In this document: piece after piece, positions 8,176 through 17,262 of the stretch | Numbering within the stretch: position 1 is the stretch's first letter | Layout of the letters: each line of letters starts with the position of its first letter | Position numbers and translations under genes: made by a program | Notes under the pieces: generated by a model | What the model was told of the DNA's origin: nothing | Database searches by the model: none | What the model saw: the letters and a program-made list of their open reading frames with translations, nothing else | Origin: Microvirga lotononidis | GTDB taxonomy: Bacteria; Pseudomonadota; Alphaproteobacteria; Rhizobiales; Beijerinckiaceae | Reading direction: 5' to 3' | DNA: 64,000 nucleotides | NCBI RefSeq assembly: GCF_034627025.1 | Contig: NZ_CP141048.1 | Location: forward strand, 4,901,093 to 4,965,092

Positions 8176-9390
8176 ATGGCGCCGAACAGCCCCTGGCTCA
8201 CCATCATCGGCATCGGCGAGGATGGGCGCGCAGGCCTCTCCCCGAGGGCCCTGGCTGCCCTCGATCAGGCTGCCTTCGTCATCGGCGGCACGCGCCATCT
8301 CGAACTCGCCGAGCCTCTCTCCGGCCAGGCGCAACCGTGGCCGAGTCCCTTCGCGGACGCCTATGCGCTGATCCTCGCCCGGCGCGGCGAGCCGACCTGC
8401 GTTCTTGCGACCGGCGACCCGTTTCACTACGGCGTCGGGGCGGAACTTGCACGGCTCATTCCGGCCGAGGAAATCGCCTGCTTTCCGCAACCCTCCGCCT
8501 TCAGCCTCGCGGCCGCGCGCCTGGGCTGGTCGCTGCCGGAATGCGACTGCGTGAGCCTGCACGGACGGGCGCTGGAGCGGATCATTCCCCATTTGCAGCC
8601 GGGCGGCCGCATTCTCGCCCTGTCCTGGGACGGCTCGACGCCGGACAAGCTCGCGGAATTGCTGAAGGCGCGCGGGTTCGGCGCCTCGGTGATCACCGTG
8701 TGCGAGGCCCTGGGCGGCCCGCGCGAGCGCATCCGCCGCACGAATGCTGCCGATTTCAGCCTCCTGGAGATCGGTCCGCTCAACACGGTCGCGATCGAGG
8801 TCTTAGCAGAAAGGGATGCACGCATCGTCACTCTCGCGCCCGGGCTACCCGATGCCTTTTTCGAGAATGACGGCCAGCTCACCAAGGCGGAGATCCGCGC
8901 CCTGACCCTTGCGGCGCTCGCGCCGAAAGCCGGTGAGCTCTTGTGGGATATTGGTCTCGGCGCCGGGTCCGTCGGCATCGAATGGTGCCTGCGCCATCCC
9001 CGCAATCGCTGCATCGGAATCGAGGAGCGTCCGGAGCGAGCCGAGAGGGCGCGCCGCAATGCGCTCGACCTCGGTACGGCGACTCTCGACATCCGCATCG
9101 GGCGAGCTCCGGACGCACTGGTCGATCTGCCGGCGCCGGATGCGATCTTCATCGGCGGCGGCGCGTCGGAGGCAGGCGTGTTCGACGCCGCCTGGGCCGC
9201 GCTGAAACCCGGCGGGCGTCTCGTGGTCAACGGTGTCACCTTGGAAACCGAGACCCTGCTCGGCAATCTCTACGCACGGCACGGCGGCACGATGCGGCGC
9301 CTGGCGGTCTCGCGCCTCGAACCCGTCGGCGGCATGCATGGCTGGCGGGCGGCGATGCCCGTTATGCAATGGATGGTGGTGAAGCCATGA
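8176..9390 (+). CDS. cobL: Precorrin-6Y C5,15-methyltransferase (decarboxylating) CobL
   Basis: Fused bifunctional enzyme (404 residues). An N-terminal CbiE-like methyltransferase domain (about residues 7-200: [41 protein letters not shown]) is followed by a C-terminal CbiT-like domain with a class-I SAM motif at about residue 258 ([13 protein letters not shown]) and IFIGGGAS near residue 322. It methylates C5 and C15 and decarboxylates the C12 acetate, giving precorrin-8X. The ATG at 8176 follows GAGCAGGAG and is where family similarity begins. The stop overlaps the next gene's start. Confidence 0.95.
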   Translation: MAPNSPWLTIIGIGEDGRAGLSPRALAALDQAAFVIGGTRHLELAEPLSGQAQPWPSPFADAYALILARRGEPTCVLATGDPFHYGVGAELARLIPAEEIACFPQPSAFSLAAARLGWSLPECDCVSLHGRALERIIPHLQPGGRILALSWDGSTPDKLAELLKARGFGASVITVCEALGGPRERIRRTNAADFSLLEIGPLNTVAIEVLAERDARIVTLAPGLPDAFFENDGQLTKAEIRALTLAALAPKAGELLWDIGLGAGSVGIEWCLRHPRNRCIGIEERPERAERARRNALDLGTATLDIRIGRAPDALVDLPAPDAIFIGGGASEAGVFDAAWAALKPGGRLVVNGVTLETETLLGNLYARHGGTMRRLAVSRLEPVGGMHGWRAAMPVMQWMVVKP

Positions 9391-9773
9391 TCGTGGCAGG
9401 GATCGGATTCAGGCGCATCGCGGCCGCCGAGGACATCGTGGCGCTCGTGGAACAGGCACTGGAGCGCGCCGCGCTTACACGGGATTCACTTGCGAAACTC
9501 GCGACGATCAAGGCCCTCGCCGACATGCCCGCCTTCGCGGAATCCGCCCGCAGGCTTGCGGTTCTTGCGATTGCCGTCGAGGAGAGCGCGCTTGCCGCAG
9601 CGGCACAACGGGTGCGGACGCAATCGGCCCGATCCATCGCCGCGCATGGCGTCGGCTCCGTTGCGGAAGCGGCAGCTCTCGCGGCCGCCGGACCTCGCTC
9701 CGAACTCGTCCTGACGCGCATCGCCTCCGCGTCCGCCACCTGCGCCCTCGCGCGCCTGGAGACCGCTCCATGA
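9387..9773 (+). CDS. cobE: CobE-like protein (CbiG C-terminal domain)
   Basis: Small protein (128 residues) matching CobE, a stand-alone version of the C-terminal domain of CbiG. Visible features are the start [13 protein letters not shown], a central [16 protein letters not shown], and [21 protein letters not shown] near the end. CobE is essential in Pseudomonas denitrificans-type pathways but its biochemical step is not settled. It sits between cobL and cobM with 4-base overlaps on both sides, the expected place. Confidence 0.88.
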   Translation: MIVAGIGFRRIAAAEDIVALVEQALERAALTRDSLAKLATIKALADMPAFAESARRLAVLAIAVEESALAAAAQRVRTQSARSIAAHGVGSVAEAAALAAAGPRSELVLTRIASASATCALARLETAP

Positions 9774-10537
9774 CCGTTCATTTCATCGGAGCAGGCCCCG
9801 GTGCCGCCGATCTCATCACCGTGCGTGGACGCTCGCTTGTCGAACGCTGCCCCGTCTGCCTCTATGCCGGCTCCATCGTGCCGCCGGAGATCCTATCCTG
9901 GTGCTCGCCCGGCGCGCGGCTGGTCGATACGGCTCCTCTCGACCTCGATGCCATCACGGCAGAATACGTGCGGGCTCACGAAAACGGCGAGGACGTGGCG
10001 CGGCTCCATTCGGGCGACCTGTCGATCTGGAGTGCCATGGGGGAACAGCTCCGGCGCCTCGATGCGCTGGGCATTCCCTACACGATCACGCCCGGCGTTC
10101 CCGCCTTCGCGGCCGCCGCCGCGGCTTTAGGGCGTGAGCTGACGGTGCCGGAGGTCGGCCAGTCGCTCGTCCTCACCCGCACCTCGGGTCGCGCCTCCGC
10201 CATGCCGGAGACGGAGCGACTTGCCACCTTCGCTCAGACGAAGGCGACGCTTGCCATTCACCTGTCGATCCACGTGATCGAGCAGGTGGTCGAGGACCTG
10301 CTGCCGTCCTACGGGGGCGATTGTCCTGCGGCGGTAGTCTGGCGCGCGTCGTGGCCCGATGAGCGGGTGATCAAGGGGACGCTGTCCACCATCGCCGCCA
10401 TGGTCCGTGCCGAGAAGCTGGAACGCACCGCCCTGATCCTGGTCGGGCGGACTTTGGACGCAAAGGCCTTCCGCGAGAGCGCCCTCTACTCGACCGGTTA
10501 CGACCGCCGCTTCCGTCCGGGCGGGAGCAGCCGATGA
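9770..10537 (+). CDS. cobM: Precorrin-4 C11-methyltransferase CobM
   Basis: SAM-dependent enzyme (255 residues) converting precorrin-4 to precorrin-5. The N-terminal [18 protein letters not shown], the [13 protein letters not shown] signature near residue 31 and [13 protein letters not shown] near residue 79 are CobM/CbiF-type. The start overlaps the cobE stop. It converges on cbiD with only 11 bases between their ends and no terminator between them. Confidence 0.96.
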   Translation: MTVHFIGAGPGAADLITVRGRSLVERCPVCLYAGSIVPPEILSWCSPGARLVDTAPLDLDAITAEYVRAHENGEDVARLHSGDLSIWSAMGEQLRRLDALGIPYTITPGVPAFAAAAAALGRELTVPEVGQSLVLTRTSGRASAMPETERLATFAQTKATLAIHLSIHVIEQVVEDLLPSYGGDCPAAVVWRASWPDERVIKGTLSTIAAMVRAEKLERTALILVGRTLDAKAFRESALYSTGYDRRFRPGGSSR

Positions 10538-10548
10538 GCTACGCTGCG

Positions 10549-11652
10549 TCAGGCAACCGGGTGGAACGGCATGCGGCCCACAAGCCGCCCTTTGCGGTCG
10601 AACACCACGATCTCAAGGGCGATCTCGGCCCCACGCAGGGCCTTGGCGGCCGTGCGCCAGGCATGCTGCGCCACGATGTCTCCGAGCGGAAGGCCGTGGG
10701 TCTTCGCCATGTCCAGCACTTCGAGCGCCGTGTTGGCGCTCCGCGCCGTCTCCACGAGGTGCGGCTCGGCACCGGCCTCGGCAAGGCGCTCGGCCAACCA
10801 GTCGAGATCGACCGCGCCGGAGCGCGAGTGCAGGTCGAGCAATCCCTGTCCCAGCTTCGTCATCTTGGCGATGCCGCCCGCGATCGTCACGCGCGGGACT
10901 GGATTGCGGCGCAGATATTTCAGCATCCCGCCGGCGAAGTCGCCCATGTCGATGAGGGCATGATCCGGCAGGTCGTGCAGGATCTGCACGGCCTTCTCGG
11001 AAGTCGAGCCGGTCGCGCCCGCCACGTGATCGACGCCGCCCGCGCGGGCCACGTCGATGCCCCGGTAGATGCTGTGGATCCAGGCGGAGCACGAATAGGG
11101 CACCACCACGCCGGTCGTGCCGAGGATCGACAGCCCGCCCAGGATGCCCAGGCGTGGATTGAGGGTCTTCTGAGCGATCGCCTCTCCGCCCGGAATGGAA
11201 ATCTCGACCTCGATATCGACGGTCCCGCCGACGCTGCGCGCCGCCTCATCGAGGTTGTCGCGGATCATCTGGCGCGGCACCGGATTGATGGCGGGCTCGC
11301 CCGGCGGCAGGGGCAGTCCGGCGCGGGTGACCGTCCCGACGCCCTCGCCGGCGCGGAACGTGACGCCGGAGCCTGGCGCACCGCCCCGGACGGTCGCGAC
11401 CACCAGGGCGCCATGCGTCACGTCCGGATCGTCGCCCGCATCCTTGACGATGCCCACCCGGGCGCCGCCCTCGCAAAGTTCGTGCACGGCCAAGGCAAAG
11501 GCAGGCCGCGCTCCGCCCGGAAGCACGATCTCGACGGGATCGGGGCAATCGCCTGTCCGCCAACCCAGATACGCCGCCTTGGCGGCCGCCGTGGCGCAGG
11601 CGCCCGTGGTCCAGCCACGGCGCAACGATCCGGCGGGTTTACTCTCGTCCAT
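10549..11652 (-). CDS. cbiD: Cobalt-precorrin-5B C1-methyltransferase CbiD
   Basis: The 367 residues match the CbiD family: LRRGWTTGACATAAAKAAYLG near the N terminus, GEGVGTVTRAGLPLPPGEPAINP near residue 130, and GGLSILGTTGVVVPYS near residue 200. CbiD methylates C1 in the anaerobic route. In the aerobic route the equivalent step is normally done by the unrelated CobF, which is not seen here. CbiD probably fills the gap between cobM (precorrin-5) and cobK (precorrin-6A). It is divergent from cobA (71 bases between starts) and convergent with cobM. Confidence 0.94.
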   Translation of the reverse strand: MDESKPAGSLRRGWTTGACATAAAKAAYLGWRTGDCPDPVEIVLPGGARPAFALAVHELCEGGARVGIVKDAGDDPDVTHGALVVATVRGGAPGSGVTFRAGEGVGTVTRAGLPLPPGEPAINPVPRQMIRDNLDEAARSVGGTVDIEVEISIPGGEAIAQKTLNPRLGILGGLSILGTTGVVVPYSCSAWIHSIYRGIDVARAGGVDHVAGATGSTSEKAVQILHDLPDHALIDMGDFAGGMLKYLRRNPVPRVTIAGGIAKMTKLGQGLLDLHSRSGAVDLDWLAERLAEAGAEPHLVETARSANTALEVLDMAKTHGLPLGDIVAQHAWRTAAKALRGAEIALEIVVFDRKGRLVGRMPFHPVA

Positions 11653-11723
11653 ACGCCCTCTTACATCGTCCCCATGAATTCCAACAGCCGCATCATGGCC
11701 CCCGGTCCCGTCCGGAGGCCCGC

Positions 11724-12518
11724 ATGACCTCCCTGTCCCGCCTCTCGCCGCCCTTCGCGCCGGGTACCGTCTGGCTCGTCGGAGCCGGCCCGGGCGATCC
11801 CGGCCTGCTCACGATCCATGCCTTGAACGCCCTCGCGGCGGCCGATGCCATCGTGTACGACGCCCTCGTCGATCCGGCCGTGCTGGCCCTGGCCCGCGAG
11901 GGAGCCACCCTCGAATTCGCAGGCAAGCGCGGCGGCAAGCCCTCCGCCGTCCAGCGGGACATCTGCGAGCGGCTGATCCAGCTCGCCCGCGAGGGGAAGC
12001 GGGTGCTGCGGCTCAAGGGCGGCGATCCCTTCATCTTCGGGCGCGGCGGCGAGGAAGCGCTCGCCCTCTCGGATGCCGGGATTTCCTTCCGCATCATTCC
12101 CGGCGTGTCGAGCGGTCTCGCCTCGCTCGCCATCCATGGCGTTCCGGCGACCATGCGCAAATCGAACCATGCGGTCATCCTCGCCACCGGCCATGCCGCT
12201 CCGGATTCAGAGATCGAATGGGCCTCGCTCGCCCGCACCGGAGCGCCCATCGTGCTCTACATGGCCGTGTCGAGCCTCCCTTCCATCGTGGAGCGGCTCA
12301 TGGAGGGCGGCCTTTCCGGCGACACGCCGGCCCTGGCCGTGCATGGGGCGACGACCGCCAAGGAAAGCGTCGTGGAAGGAACCCTCGAAACCCTTCCGAA
12401 GCTGGCGGAGCAAGGGCTGATCCGCTCGCCGGCGATCGTCGCCATCGGGGCCATCGCGGCCTTCCGCTCGGCCATCGCCAACCATCTGCTCGAATTTGGC
12501 AGCGAGGCTGCTCAATGA
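11724..12518 (+). CDS. cobA: Uroporphyrinogen-III C-methyltransferase (SUMT)
   Basis: Makes precorrin-2 from uroporphyrinogen III with two SAM, the branch point towards corrinoids. The 264 residues form a single domain without the siroheme-synthase N-terminal half of CysG. Motifs are VWLVGAGPGDPGLLT near residue 15, DAIVYDALV, RVLRLKGGDPFIFGRGGEE near residue 95 and FRIIPGVSSGLA near residue 115. The stop overlaps the cobB start by 4 bases. The symbol cobA follows Pseudomonas denitrificans usage and should not be confused with the adenosyltransferase CobA of Salmonella. Confidence 0.95.
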   Translation: MTSLSRLSPPFAPGTVWLVGAGPGDPGLLTIHALNALAAADAIVYDALVDPAVLALAREGATLEFAGKRGGKPSAVQRDICERLIQLAREGKRVLRLKGGDPFIFGRGGEEALALSDAGISFRIIPGVSSGLASLAIHGVPATMRKSNHAVILATGHAAPDSEIEWASLARTGAPIVLYMAVSSLPSIVERLMEGGLSGDTPALAVHGATTAKESVVEGTLETLPKLAEQGLIRSPAIVAIGAIAAFRSAIANHLLEFGSEAAQ

Positions 12519-13837
12519 GCGTTGCGCCGGGCCTTCTCATCGCGGCACCGCGCTCCGGTTCCGGCAAGACCACCATCGTGCTCGGGCTCCAGCGCGCCCT
12601 CGCCCGTCGGGGCCTTCGGGTGCGCGGCGTGAAATGCGGGCCTGACTACATCGATCCCGCCTTCCACGCCGCCGCCACGGGCGCGCCGAGCTTCAACCTC
12701 GACAGCTTCGCCATGGGACCCGAACTCCTGGAGATACTTGCCTCCCAGGCGGCCGGCGATGCGGATCTCGTCCTCGCGGAAGGCTCCATGGGGCTCTTCG
12801 ACGGCATCCGCCAGGAGACCGGCCGGACCGGCGCCAGCGCCGATATCGCGGCCCTGTTCGGCTGGCCGGTGATTCTCGTCCTCGACGTGTCGGGCCATGC
12901 GCAATCGGCCGCCGCCGTCGCGCTCGGCTGTGCCCGTTTCGACCCGCGGATCGAGGTGGCCGGGGTGGTGCTGAACAAGGTCGCGGGCGAGCGCCACCGA
13001 AGGCTGGTCGAGGACGGCATGGCGCGGATCGGCTTGCCGGTCCTCGGCGCCATGGCGCGCAATGCCGAGCTCGGTCTTCCCGAGCGTCATCTCGGCCTCG
13101 TCCAGGCGGGTGAGACCGACGAGCTTGGCATGCGTCTGGAAGGACTTGCCAATGCAGTTGAATCCTCGCTCGATATCGACCGTCTCATCGCCCTCGCGGG
13201 CCCGACCCGACTTCGATCCATGGGCATCGCCAAGCCGCTGCCTCCGCCGGGGCAGCGCATCGCCTTGGCCTCGGACATGGCCTTCTCCTTCGTCTACCCG
13301 CATGTGCTGTCGGGCTGGCGCGCCGCCGGGGCGGAGATCGTCCCCTTCTCGCCCCTGGCCGACGAACCGCCTCCGCCGGATTGCGACGCATGCTGGCTGC
13401 CGGGAGGATACCCCGAGCTTCACGCCGGACGCATCGCCGAAGCTGCGTGCTTCCTCGACGGACTGCGCCGCTTTGCCGAGAGCAGGCCGGTCCACGGCGA
13501 GTGCGGCGGCTACATGGTGCTGGGCCGATCCCTGGAGGATGGCGACGGAACTACGCATGCCATGGCGGGCCTCCTGCCGGTCGAGACGAGCTATGCCAAG
13601 CGCAGGATGCATCTCGGCTATCGGGTGGCGCATCTGCTCGGGGACGGCGCCATGGGTCCGGCGGGGCAGCGCCTCGTCGGCCATGAGTTCCACTACGCCT
13701 CGGTGACGCAGAGCGATCCCTCGCGGGAAGCCGCCTTCGCAACGATCACCGACGCGGAAGGGAACGATCTGGGCACGGCCGGGCACCGCATCCGGAACGT
13801 GACTGGAAGCTTCTTCCACGTGATCGCCCACGGGTAA
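12515..13837 (+). CDS. cobB: Hydrogenobyrinate a,c-diamide synthase CobB
   Basis: ATP- and glutamine-dependent amidase (440 residues) that amidates carboxylates a and c before cobalt insertion, making the substrate of CobNST. The N-terminal P-loop is at residues 11-20 (APRSGSGKTT), followed by VKCGPDYIDPAFH. The C-terminal type-I glutaminase-like domain has its nucleophile at C330 in HGECGGYMVLG and a late GHEFHYAS. The ATG at 12515 overlaps the cobA stop. It ends the cob cluster; no obvious terminator follows. Confidence 0.95.
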   Translation: MSVAPGLLIAAPRSGSGKTTIVLGLQRALARRGLRVRGVKCGPDYIDPAFHAAATGAPSFNLDSFAMGPELLEILASQAAGDADLVLAEGSMGLFDGIRQETGRTGASADIAALFGWPVILVLDVSGHAQSAAAVALGCARFDPRIEVAGVVLNKVAGERHRRLVEDGMARIGLPVLGAMARNAELGLPERHLGLVQAGETDELGMRLEGLANAVESSLDIDRLIALAGPTRLRSMGIAKPLPPPGQRIALASDMAFSFVYPHVLSGWRAAGAEIVPFSPLADEPPPPDCDACWLPGGYPELHAGRIAEAACFLDGLRRFAESRPVHGECGGYMVLGRSLEDGDGTTHAMAGLLPVETSYAKRRMHLGYRVAHLLGDGAMGPAGQRLVGHEFHYASVTQSDPSREAAFATITDAEGNDLGTAGHRIRNVTGSFFHVIAHG

Positions 13838-14029
13838 CGGCATCGTGACGCGGCGTGTGCCAGAAGTGTCAAGTCGCCATCGTTTCGCCTCAGCGATCCG
13901 TCTTGATCCGGGTGAACCTGGAAGGGGTCGGGGAGAACATCCAAGCTTGACGGGCTGATGGCGGCATTCCCGACCGCCTGAGATCCTCCAAGCTCCTGTT
14001 CATCGCATCCCAGGGTATTGGAGGCGCTG

Positions 14030-14233
14030 ATGAAAGAGGCATTCCACATCGGACAGCTCGTCCGGATCGCCAAGCCGTCCTCGGGCAGTTCGGATCATCG
14101 CATCTATTGCATCGTCTGCTTCGTGTCGGACGAGGATGAATCGCCGCTCTACCGTATCAAGAACACGGTCGGCATCGAGCGTCTCGTCAGGTCCCATGAG
14201 ATCGAACCCGCTGCTCTGACGGCCGTGCCGTGA
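14030..14233 (+). CDS. Small conserved-looking hypothetical protein (67 residues)
   Basis: ATG at 14030 with GGAGG at 14020-14024 upstream; an in-frame TTG at 14018 is a poorer start. The protein begins MKEAFHIGQLVRIAKPSS, contains a central hydrophobic IYCIVCFVS, and ends RSHEIEPAALTAVP. It has no signal peptide. The pattern of alternating short strands and charged turns could be a small beta-barrel (SH3-like), but I do not recognise a family. It lies alone between cobB and the acyl-CoA synthetase operon. Confidence 0.55.
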   Translation: MKEAFHIGQLVRIAKPSSGSSDHRIYCIVCFVSDEDESPLYRIKNTVGIERLVRSHEIEPAALTAVP

Positions 14234-14403
14234 CGCATGGCCTCCCTCGCGGAGGCGTGACAGACCCGGCCGTCGCTGTATTAGCCCTTGGTAGCGGTGG
14301 CGGGCACCTTGCCGTCCCCTGACGGGCGCGACAGAATACCCTCCGACAAAGCCCGAAACGGGCAAGCCGGCGACAGATCGGCACAGGCATGGAGGACAAC
14401 TCC

Positions 14404-16452
14404 ATGCACCAGAGGAAGCGAAGCCATACCACGCGTCTCGACGCGCGGCTGCCAGGGAGGTTGACGTCGTTGACGACGGCTGCGGATGCGCGCGCGGATA
14501 CATTCCCCAAATTGCTGGCGCGCAACGCGCGTGTACGCCCGACGCGCACCGCGTTTCGGCACAAGGACCTCGGCATCTGGCAGTCCTGGACTTGGGGCGA
14601 GGTGCACGACATCGTCCGGGCCTATGCCTGCGGCCTGCAGGCGCTGGGCCTCAAGCGCGGCGGCAAGATCGCCGTCATCGGCTACAACCGCCCCTATCTC
14701 TACTGGACCATCTGCGCCGCCCAATGGCTCGGTGCGATCCCGATCCCGGTCTATGCGGATTCCGTCGCCGAGGAGATGGCCTATGTGCTGGCCCATGCCG
14801 AGGTGACGCACGCGGCCGTGCAGGACCAGGAGCAAGTCGACAAGATCCTGTCCGTTTCGGACCAGCTGCCGCAGCTCGAGCGTGTGCTCTACGACGAGCA
14901 GAAGGGCCTGCGGGACTACGATCACAGTCGGCTTCACTCCATCGAATCCGTCGTGGAGGAGGGCCGCGCCCGATTGACCGATGCGCAGGAGGCGGCGGCC
15001 ATCGGCCAGGCGCTGCAGGACGGCAAAGGCTCCGACCTCGCCATCATTCTCTACACGTCCGGCACGACCGGGCGTCCCAAGGGCGTGATGCTCACCTCGG
15101 ACGCGGTGATCGCCGCCGCCGCAATCGGCTGCGACTTCGACAAGCTCGACGAGACCGACGAGATCATCGCCTATCTGCCTATCGCCTGGGTCGGCGACCA
15201 CATCTTCTCCTATGCGCAGGCCATCCTCTCCGGCCTCTGCGTCAATTGCCCCGAAAGCCCCGAGACCGTGGCGGAAGACCGCCGCGAGATCGGCGCCACC
15301 TACGTGTTCGCCCCGCCGCGCGTCTTCGAAAGCATGCTGACGCTGACCATGGTGCGCATCGAGGATGCGGGCGCCCTCAAGCGGCGCATGTTCCACTTCT
15401 TCATCCGGCACGCCAACAAGGTGGGCGAGAGGATCCTGAACGGGGAGCCGGGGGTCAGCGCCTGGGACCGCCTGCTCTGGCAGGTCGGCAACGTGCTCGT
15501 CTATGCCCCCTTGCGCAACCGCTTCGGCATGACGCGGGTGAAGGTGGGATACACGGCCGGCGAGGCCATCGGGCCGGAGATCTTCCGCTTCTACCGCTCC
15601 ATCGGAGTCAACCTGAAGCAGCTCTACGGACAGACGGAGGCATCCGTCTACATCACCATGCAGCCCAACGGCGAGATCCGCGCCGACACGGTGGGCCGCC
15701 CTGCCCCGCAGGTGGAGATCCGCATCGCCGACAACGGCGAGGTCCTCTACCGCTCGCCCGGGATCTTCGTGGGCTATTATAAGGACGACGAGAAGACGGC
15801 GGAGACGAAGACGCCCGATGGCTTCGTGCATTCGGGCGACGCCGGTTTCTTCGACCAAAACGGCCATCTGAAGATCATCGACCGGGCCAAGGATGTCGGC
15901 CGGATGCGCGACGGTGCGCTGTTTCCGCCGAAATACGTCGAGAACAAGCTGAAATTCTACCCCAACATCAAGGAAGCGGTCTGCTTCGGCGACGGGCGCG
16001 ACTATGTGGCGGCCTTCATCAACATCGACCTCGTGGCGGTGAGCAATTGGGCCGAGCGGAGCGGCGTGACCTACGCGTCCTACCAGGAACTCGCCGGCCA
16101 TCCACTCGTCTACGACATGATCCAGAAGCACGTGGACGAGGTGAACCGCTCGCTGGCCTCCGAGCCGCGCATGGGCGGCGCCCAGATCAGGCGCTTCCTC
16201 ATCCTGCACAAGGAACTCGACGCCGACGACGGCGAGCTCACGCGTACGCAGAAGGTCCGCCGAGGCTTCATCGCCGACCGTTACACCCCGCTCATCGACG
16301 CGCTCTATGACGGCTCGTCCGAGGCCGACATCTCCACCGAAGTTACGTTCGAAGACGGGCGCAAGGGCGTGATCTCCGCGCGGGTCAGGATCAGGGACAT
16401 GGAAGCATATCCGACGCAGGAGCCCGGATCGGTGCTGGAGGCGGCGGAATGA
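14404..16452 (+). CDS. AMP-forming acyl-CoA synthetase
   Basis: ATP-dependent acyl- or aryl-acid:CoA ligase (682 residues) of the ANL superfamily. The phosphate-binding loop is at about residue 217 (YTSGTTGRPKGVM), the adenine motif reads YGQTEASVYITM, and HSGDAGFFDQNG leads to the hinge IDRAKDVGR. The terminal motif LTRTQKVRR supplies the catalytic lysine. Long-chain members often look like this, but the operon with a branched-chain-type ABC transporter suggests activation of an imported acid. I chose ATG 14404, 7 bases after GGAGGAC; an in-frame ATG at 14389 has no such site. The stop overlaps livG. Confidence 0.88.
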   Translation: MHQRKRSHTTRLDARLPGRLTSLTTAADARADTFPKLLARNARVRPTRTAFRHKDLGIWQSWTWGEVHDIVRAYACGLQALGLKRGGKIAVIGYNRPYLYWTICAAQWLGAIPIPVYADSVAEEMAYVLAHAEVTHAAVQDQEQVDKILSVSDQLPQLERVLYDEQKGLRDYDHSRLHSIESVVEEGRARLTDAQEAAAIGQALQDGKGSDLAIILYTSGTTGRPKGVMLTSDAVIAAAAIGCDFDKLDETDEIIAYLPIAWVGDHIFSYAQAILSGLCVNCPESPETVAEDRREIGATYVFAPPRVFESMLTLTMVRIEDAGALKRRMFHFFIRHANKVGERILNGEPGVSAWDRLLWQVGNVLVYAPLRNRFGMTRVKVGYTAGEAIGPEIFRFYRSIGVNLKQLYGQTEASVYITMQPNGEIRADTVGRPAPQVEIRIADNGEVLYRSPGIFVGYYKDDEKTAETKTPDGFVHSGDAGFFDQNGHLKIIDRAKDVGRMRDGALFPPKYVENKLKFYPNIKEAVCFGDGRDYVAAFINIDLVAVSNWAERSGVTYASYQELAGHPLVYDMIQKHVDEVNRSLASEPRMGGAQIRRFLILHKELDADDGELTRTQKVRRGFIADRYTPLIDALYDGSSEADISTEVTFEDGRKGVISARVRIRDMEAYPTQEPGSVLEAAE

Positions 16453-17249
16453 GAGCGCCCGATCATCCCGTCATGGGCAAGGGCGACGTGCTGCTCGCCG
16501 TGGACAACGTCTCCCTCGGCTTCGGCGGCGTGAAGGCGCTCACCAACGTGTCGTTCGACATCCGCAAGAGCGAGATCCGCGCCATCATCGGGCCGAACGG
16601 CGCGGGCAAGACCTCGATGCTCAACTGCATCAACGGCTTCTACTATCCCACGGAAGGCCGCATCACCTTCAAGGGCGTGAAGCGCCCGAAGATGCGCCCC
16701 TACGAGGCCGCGCGCGGCGGCATCGCCCGCACGTTCCAGAACGTGGCTCTCTTCAAGAGCATGTCGACCCTCGACAACATCATGGCCGGCCGTTCGATCA
16801 AGATGAATTCGAGCTTTTTCTGGCAGCTCTTCCGCCATGGCCCGGCCATGAGGGAGGAGGTCGAGCACCGCCGCTTCGTCGAGGAGATCATCGACTTCCT
16901 CGAAATCCAGCACATTCGGAAGGTTCCTGTCGGGCGCCTGCCCTACGGCCTTCAGAAGCGGGTCGAACTCGGGCGGGCTCTCGCCATGGAGCCTGAACTG
17001 CTGCTTCTCGACGAGCCCATGGCGGGCATGAACCTCGAAGAGAAGGAGGACATGTCCCGCTTCATCCTGGAGGTGAACCAGCAATACGGCACCACCATCG
17101 CGCTGATCGAGCACGACATGGGCGTGGTCATGGACCTCTCCGACCGGGTCGTGGTGCTGGAATACGGCCGCAAGATCGCCGACGGCACGCCGTCCGAGGT
17201 CAAGAGCGACCGGCGCGTGATCGACGCCTATCTCGGCGTGGCGCATTGA
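16449..17249 (+). CDS. livG: ABC transporter ATP-binding protein, LivG type
   Basis: Cytoplasmic ATPase (266 residues) of a hydrophobic-amino-acid/organic-acid ABC transporter. Walker A is at residues 48-55 (GPNGAGKT) and Walker B is LLLLDEPMAGMN. The signature is LPYGLQKRVELGRAL, a departure from LSGGQ that is usual in this subfamily. The end GTPSEVKSDRRVIDAYLG is the typical LivG tail. It is coupled to the acyl-CoA synthetase by a 4-base overlap, so uptake and activation are likely co-expressed. Confidence 0.93.
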   Translation: MRAPDHPVMGKGDVLLAVDNVSLGFGGVKALTNVSFDIRKSEIRAIIGPNGAGKTSMLNCINGFYYPTEGRITFKGVKRPKMRPYEAARGGIARTFQNVALFKSMSTLDNIMAGRSIKMNSSFFWQLFRHGPAMREEVEHRRFVEEIIDFLEIQHIRKVPVGRLPYGLQKRVELGRALAMEPELLLLDEPMAGMNLEEKEDMSRFILEVNQQYGTTIALIEHDMGVVMDLSDRVVVLEYGRKIADGTPSEVKSDRRVIDAYLGVAH

Positions 17250-17262
17250 AGGGCCCCTGACG

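Noticed and set aside
13838..14029. Possible cobalamin riboswitch near the cob cluster
   Set aside because: I found no B12-box-like sequence; the cluster's upstream leader is outside the window, where a riboswitch would be expected.
14240..14256. Hairpin GCCTCC/GGAGGC after the small protein gene
   Set aside because: Only six pairs and no T-tract, so not called a terminator.
14281..16209. 642-codon minus-strand frame opposite the acyl-CoA synthetase
   Set aside because: Antisense shadow; repetitive Val/His/Asp composition from reverse-read codons, no domain.
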